Origin: Panopea generosa
Lineage: Eukaryota > Mollusca > Bivalvia > Adapedonta > Hiatellidae
Direction: 5' to 3'
DNA length: 64,000 nt
Assembly: GCA_029582155.1 (NCBI GenBank)
Contig: CM055905.1
Span: 64,185,452-64,249,451, forward strand
The notes beneath the pieces are model-generated. The model ran no database searches, was not told the origin of the DNA, and saw only the letters and a list, made by a program, of their open reading frames with translations. This document shows, one piece after another, positions 61,301-64,000 of the stretch (the stretch's first letter is position 1; every line of letters starts with the position of its first letter). The position numbers were made by a program, and so were the translations under genes.

Positions 61301-62948
61301 CCATGACAGAAATTATTATTCCAAGGGTACATAGTTTAATCCTTCATACATATTGTTACCTTATCACATGTACAAGTAAATTTATAACAAAATACTTTTT
61401 GCATTGCTAATTTTAAGGTTTTAAGCAAGCGTTATTTTATAAATTTAGTTCTTGAAAAGATAAGTTATGGTCTGTTTAATTGTAATACAGTAAAACGCAT
61501 TATTATAACGATGTATTTCAGTGGAGCTTCATAAAAATCACAACCAAATTAGATGGCAATGAGTTGATGAGATTTACCTTTCCTGAAAGTTGTAACCAAA
61601 CAGTACATCATCAATGCAAAATGAAATAACCAGTATGCTGAAGCACTATCATGGTCTTTAAATTTGTATGATAGCTTAAAGTTAACAAACCTTTTTGCAT
61701 TTTTTACCAGAATGGTTGCTGACTTGAGCCTGCAGTTCATCACTATATGAATTAGAACCACATCCGTTTCCTATTTTGTCAGAGAAATTAGCATTAAGGG
61801 TTATTTTCTTATGCTGTAACTCATTTCTGTTATTTTCTCTGTATTTATGATTAAAAAGTTATGAATAAGTTTTATTTTAGTCAAAATTATCAGTATTTTT
61901 TCCTAGTGTTGAGTAACGTTCAAATAGAATGAATAGGGTTTTACGGCGTATCAACACATTATAGGTTATTCGATGCCAACAGGAAGGAAGATTCCAGGTT
62001 CACTCTACATGTACAAAAACAACAAATTAACATACAGATTTAAAAAAAATACACCAACAAATGAATATGCAGAATGAACCTAGAACCTTGATACCTGCAG
62101 AACTGCAGAGATTCAGTAAATTCTATCATATTACTCAAATTGTTGCTTCTTACGATATGTATAAGCCACAGTGGTACTATTCTTGCCATCACGCATATGG
62201 CTCCCTGAAACCACACATAGGTTGATAATTTAACCACAATAGTGAACATGGCAAAAAATGATAAAATGAACATGACGGTGGATTCCTATCCCTCTGCAGA
62301 GATCGGCAGTGATTCTATTCTTAGCCGGAACCACACGGGCTGAGTAACGTTCAAACAATGTCATGGTCTTTATCATACCTAATACTGCCATTAAAAGTGC
62401 TAAAAATGTAGAATATATAAGAAATATTTATTCCTAAATAACCTGTATTTAATTTGGATATCCGTTTGTTACAGAAAGTGACTGGAAGATAATATAATGG
62501 TCATTAGATTATAGAATGTATTACTTTCACATTGTTTTGTTATAAAATACAAAAAAAAAGGTATTCAAGCTAACTTATTTCAAAATAGAGTAAATAAAAG
62601 AAATATCTATATATAATAAACACATGAAAAAGATGTTTAAAAATGCATTTGACATTTGCAGTAATTGAGAACAAAAAAAGAGATACAACCCTTTCGCACC
62701 AAGAAATAATTTCAAAATTTGCACAATTTTGGTGCGAAAGGGTTGTAACTGGGTCTTCATCAAATATCTTCTTTTTTAAGCTAAATGACTATTTCCTGTC
62801 AGTCTCTATTGAAATCATCCACAAAATTGAAAATGATAGTCTTAAGACAATTAATATGAACAAAAAATAAAAGAATGAAGAAGTTTTTTGTCTTTCCTGA
62901 ACAATTTAGGAATATTGAGTTACAACCGTTTCGCACCAAGCCCTCGAT
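58398..62948. mobile_element. 4.55-kb element with perfect 31-bp terminal inverted repeats
   Basis: The 31 bases from 58398 and the reverse complement of 62918-62948 are identical; the core is GGCTTGGTGCGAAACGG. The TTGGTGCGAAA-x-GGTTGTA motif recurs near both ends in both orientations (58579, 58601, 58643; 62689, 62730). These look like subterminal binding sites for a transposase. Inside is a second inverted pair (59295-59635 with 61925-62345). No intact transposase is present, and I could not assign a superfamily or a target-site duplication. Confidence 0.75.
59295..62345. repeat. Nested inverted pair inside the element
   Basis: 59295-59635 and 61925-62345 are inverted copies: GTTCTGCAGGTATCAAGGTT and TGTGTTGATACGCCGTAAAA in both. 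The right copy is longer by an extra segment of about 95 bases at about 62140-62240. The 59636-61924 interior has no open frame longer than about 70 codons. Confidence 0.8.
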
Positions 62949-63285
62949 ATGTTACGTGGGCGTTCGTCTTGTTTGTCATGCTAGTAGTATTATTATGCTT
63001 ATTTTCCTAGAGGTAAATAAAACTCATGCTAAATAAATGTATAAAAACATTAAATCTGACGACGAAACTTAAGCGTACATTGACAATGGAATAAGTGGTT
63101 ATTTAATCTTATAATGTATATAAATCTGAATGTATAAAACAAAGAATGAATCAAGCTTTCAGTAAAGTTTAATAAGAAAAATAAAATATAAATGTACATA
63201 TTCTAAGGAACCTTTAAATGTCTTTTTTAAAAAACAAAACATACAATATTAACAATAGATATCAACGTGAACCTAAACGACATTA

Positions 63286-64000
63286 CATATTACTCAAATT
63301 GTTGCTTCTTACGATATGCATAAGCCACAGTGGTACTATTCTTGCCATCACTCATATGGCTCCCTGAAACCACAAAGGGGTTGATAATTTAACCACAATA
63401 GTGAACATGGCAAAAAATGATAAAATGAACATGACGGAGGATTCCTACCTCTCTGCAGAGATCGGCAGTGATTCTATTCTTAGCCAGAACCACACAGGCT
63501 GAGTAACGTTCAAACAATGTCATGGTCTTTATCATACCTAATACTGTCATTAAAAGTGTTAAAAATGTAGAATATATAATAAATATTTATTCCTAAATAA
63601 CCTGTATTTAATTGGGATATCAGTTTGTTACAGAAAGTGACTGGAAGATAATATAATGGTCGTTAGATTATAGAATGTATTACTTTCACATTGTTTTGTT
63701 ATAAAATACAACAAAAAAAAAGGTATTCAAGCTAATTTATTTTAAAATAGAGTAAATAAAAGAAATATCTATTTATAATAAACACATGAAAAAAGATGTT
63801 TAAAAATGCATTTGACATTTGCAGTAATTTAGAACAAAAATCCAGATACAACCTTTCGCACCAAGAAATAATTTCAAAATTTGCAAAATTTTGGTGCGAA
63901 AGGGTTGTAACTGGGTCTTCATCAAATATCTTCTTTTTTAAGCTAAATGACTATTTCTTGTCAGTCTCTATTGAAAGCATCCACAAAATTGAAAATGATA
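63286..64000. mobile_element. Second copy of the element's right end, cut by the window
   Basis: Direct repeat of about 62140-62850, nearly identical over 700 bases, including TACGATATGCATAAGCCACA and the TTGGTGCGAAAGGGTTGTAA site at 63891. The unrelated stretch 62949-63285 separates the copies. It begins inside the element, so it is an incomplete copy or a tandem duplication of its end. Confidence 0.8.

Overview
This is AT-rich, intron-rich animal DNA, most likely from a mollusc and plausibly a bivalve. That assignment is inference: it rests on the tandem expansion of BIR/RING inhibitor-of-apoptosis (IAP) genes, the tRNA-derived SINEs, the minisatellites and the mix of L1-like, mariner and terminal-inverted-repeat elements. 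No operons, bacterial genes or CRISPR arrays were seen.

The core is a cluster of three IAP-family genes, all on the + strand. Gene 1 (3620-11588) has ten coding exons that join to an open 673-codon frame: an unrecognised N-terminal domain, BIR1, BIR2, UBA and a C-terminal RING. Gene 2 (21912-30796) has the same ten-exon layout (702 codons including the stop) but carries one in-frame TGA in the first BIR2 exon. Gene 3 (38506-48783) has eight coding exons and 484 codons: N-domain, one BIR, UBA, RING. It looks like a mosaic, with divergent outer exons around a middle block copied from a gene 1/gene 2-like locus. That block still carries dead pieces of exons 1, 2, 7, 9 and 10. More dead exon 9/RING copies lie just after gene 2. 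The N-terminal domain, shared by all three and fast-diverging, is the most interesting unknown.

Layout: 1-3619, microsatellite and one arm of a long inverted repeat; 3620-11588, gene 1; 11589-21911, intergenic DNA built largely from three diverged copies of a roughly 2-2.5 kb unit plus SINEs and a 50-bp minisatellite; 21912-30796, gene 2; 30797-38505, dead RING exons, a LINE 3' fragment, a decayed mariner and short repeats; 38506-48783, gene 3; about 49600-53150, a 5'-truncated L1-like retrotransposon; 53220-54438, the second arm of the inverted repeat, so the two arms bracket the whole cluster; 54440-58397, MITEs and a SINE; 58398-62948, a 4.55-kb element with perfect 31-bp terminal inverted repeats; 63286-64000, a second copy of its right end running off the window.

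By family knowledge, BIR domains bind the N-termini of caspases or IAP antagonists, the UBA binds ubiquitin, and the RING acts as an E3 ubiquitin ligase. The three genes probably encode cytosolic cell-death or immune-signalling regulators. Exon boundaries were assigned by eye from splice sites, reading phase and comparison among the three copies.
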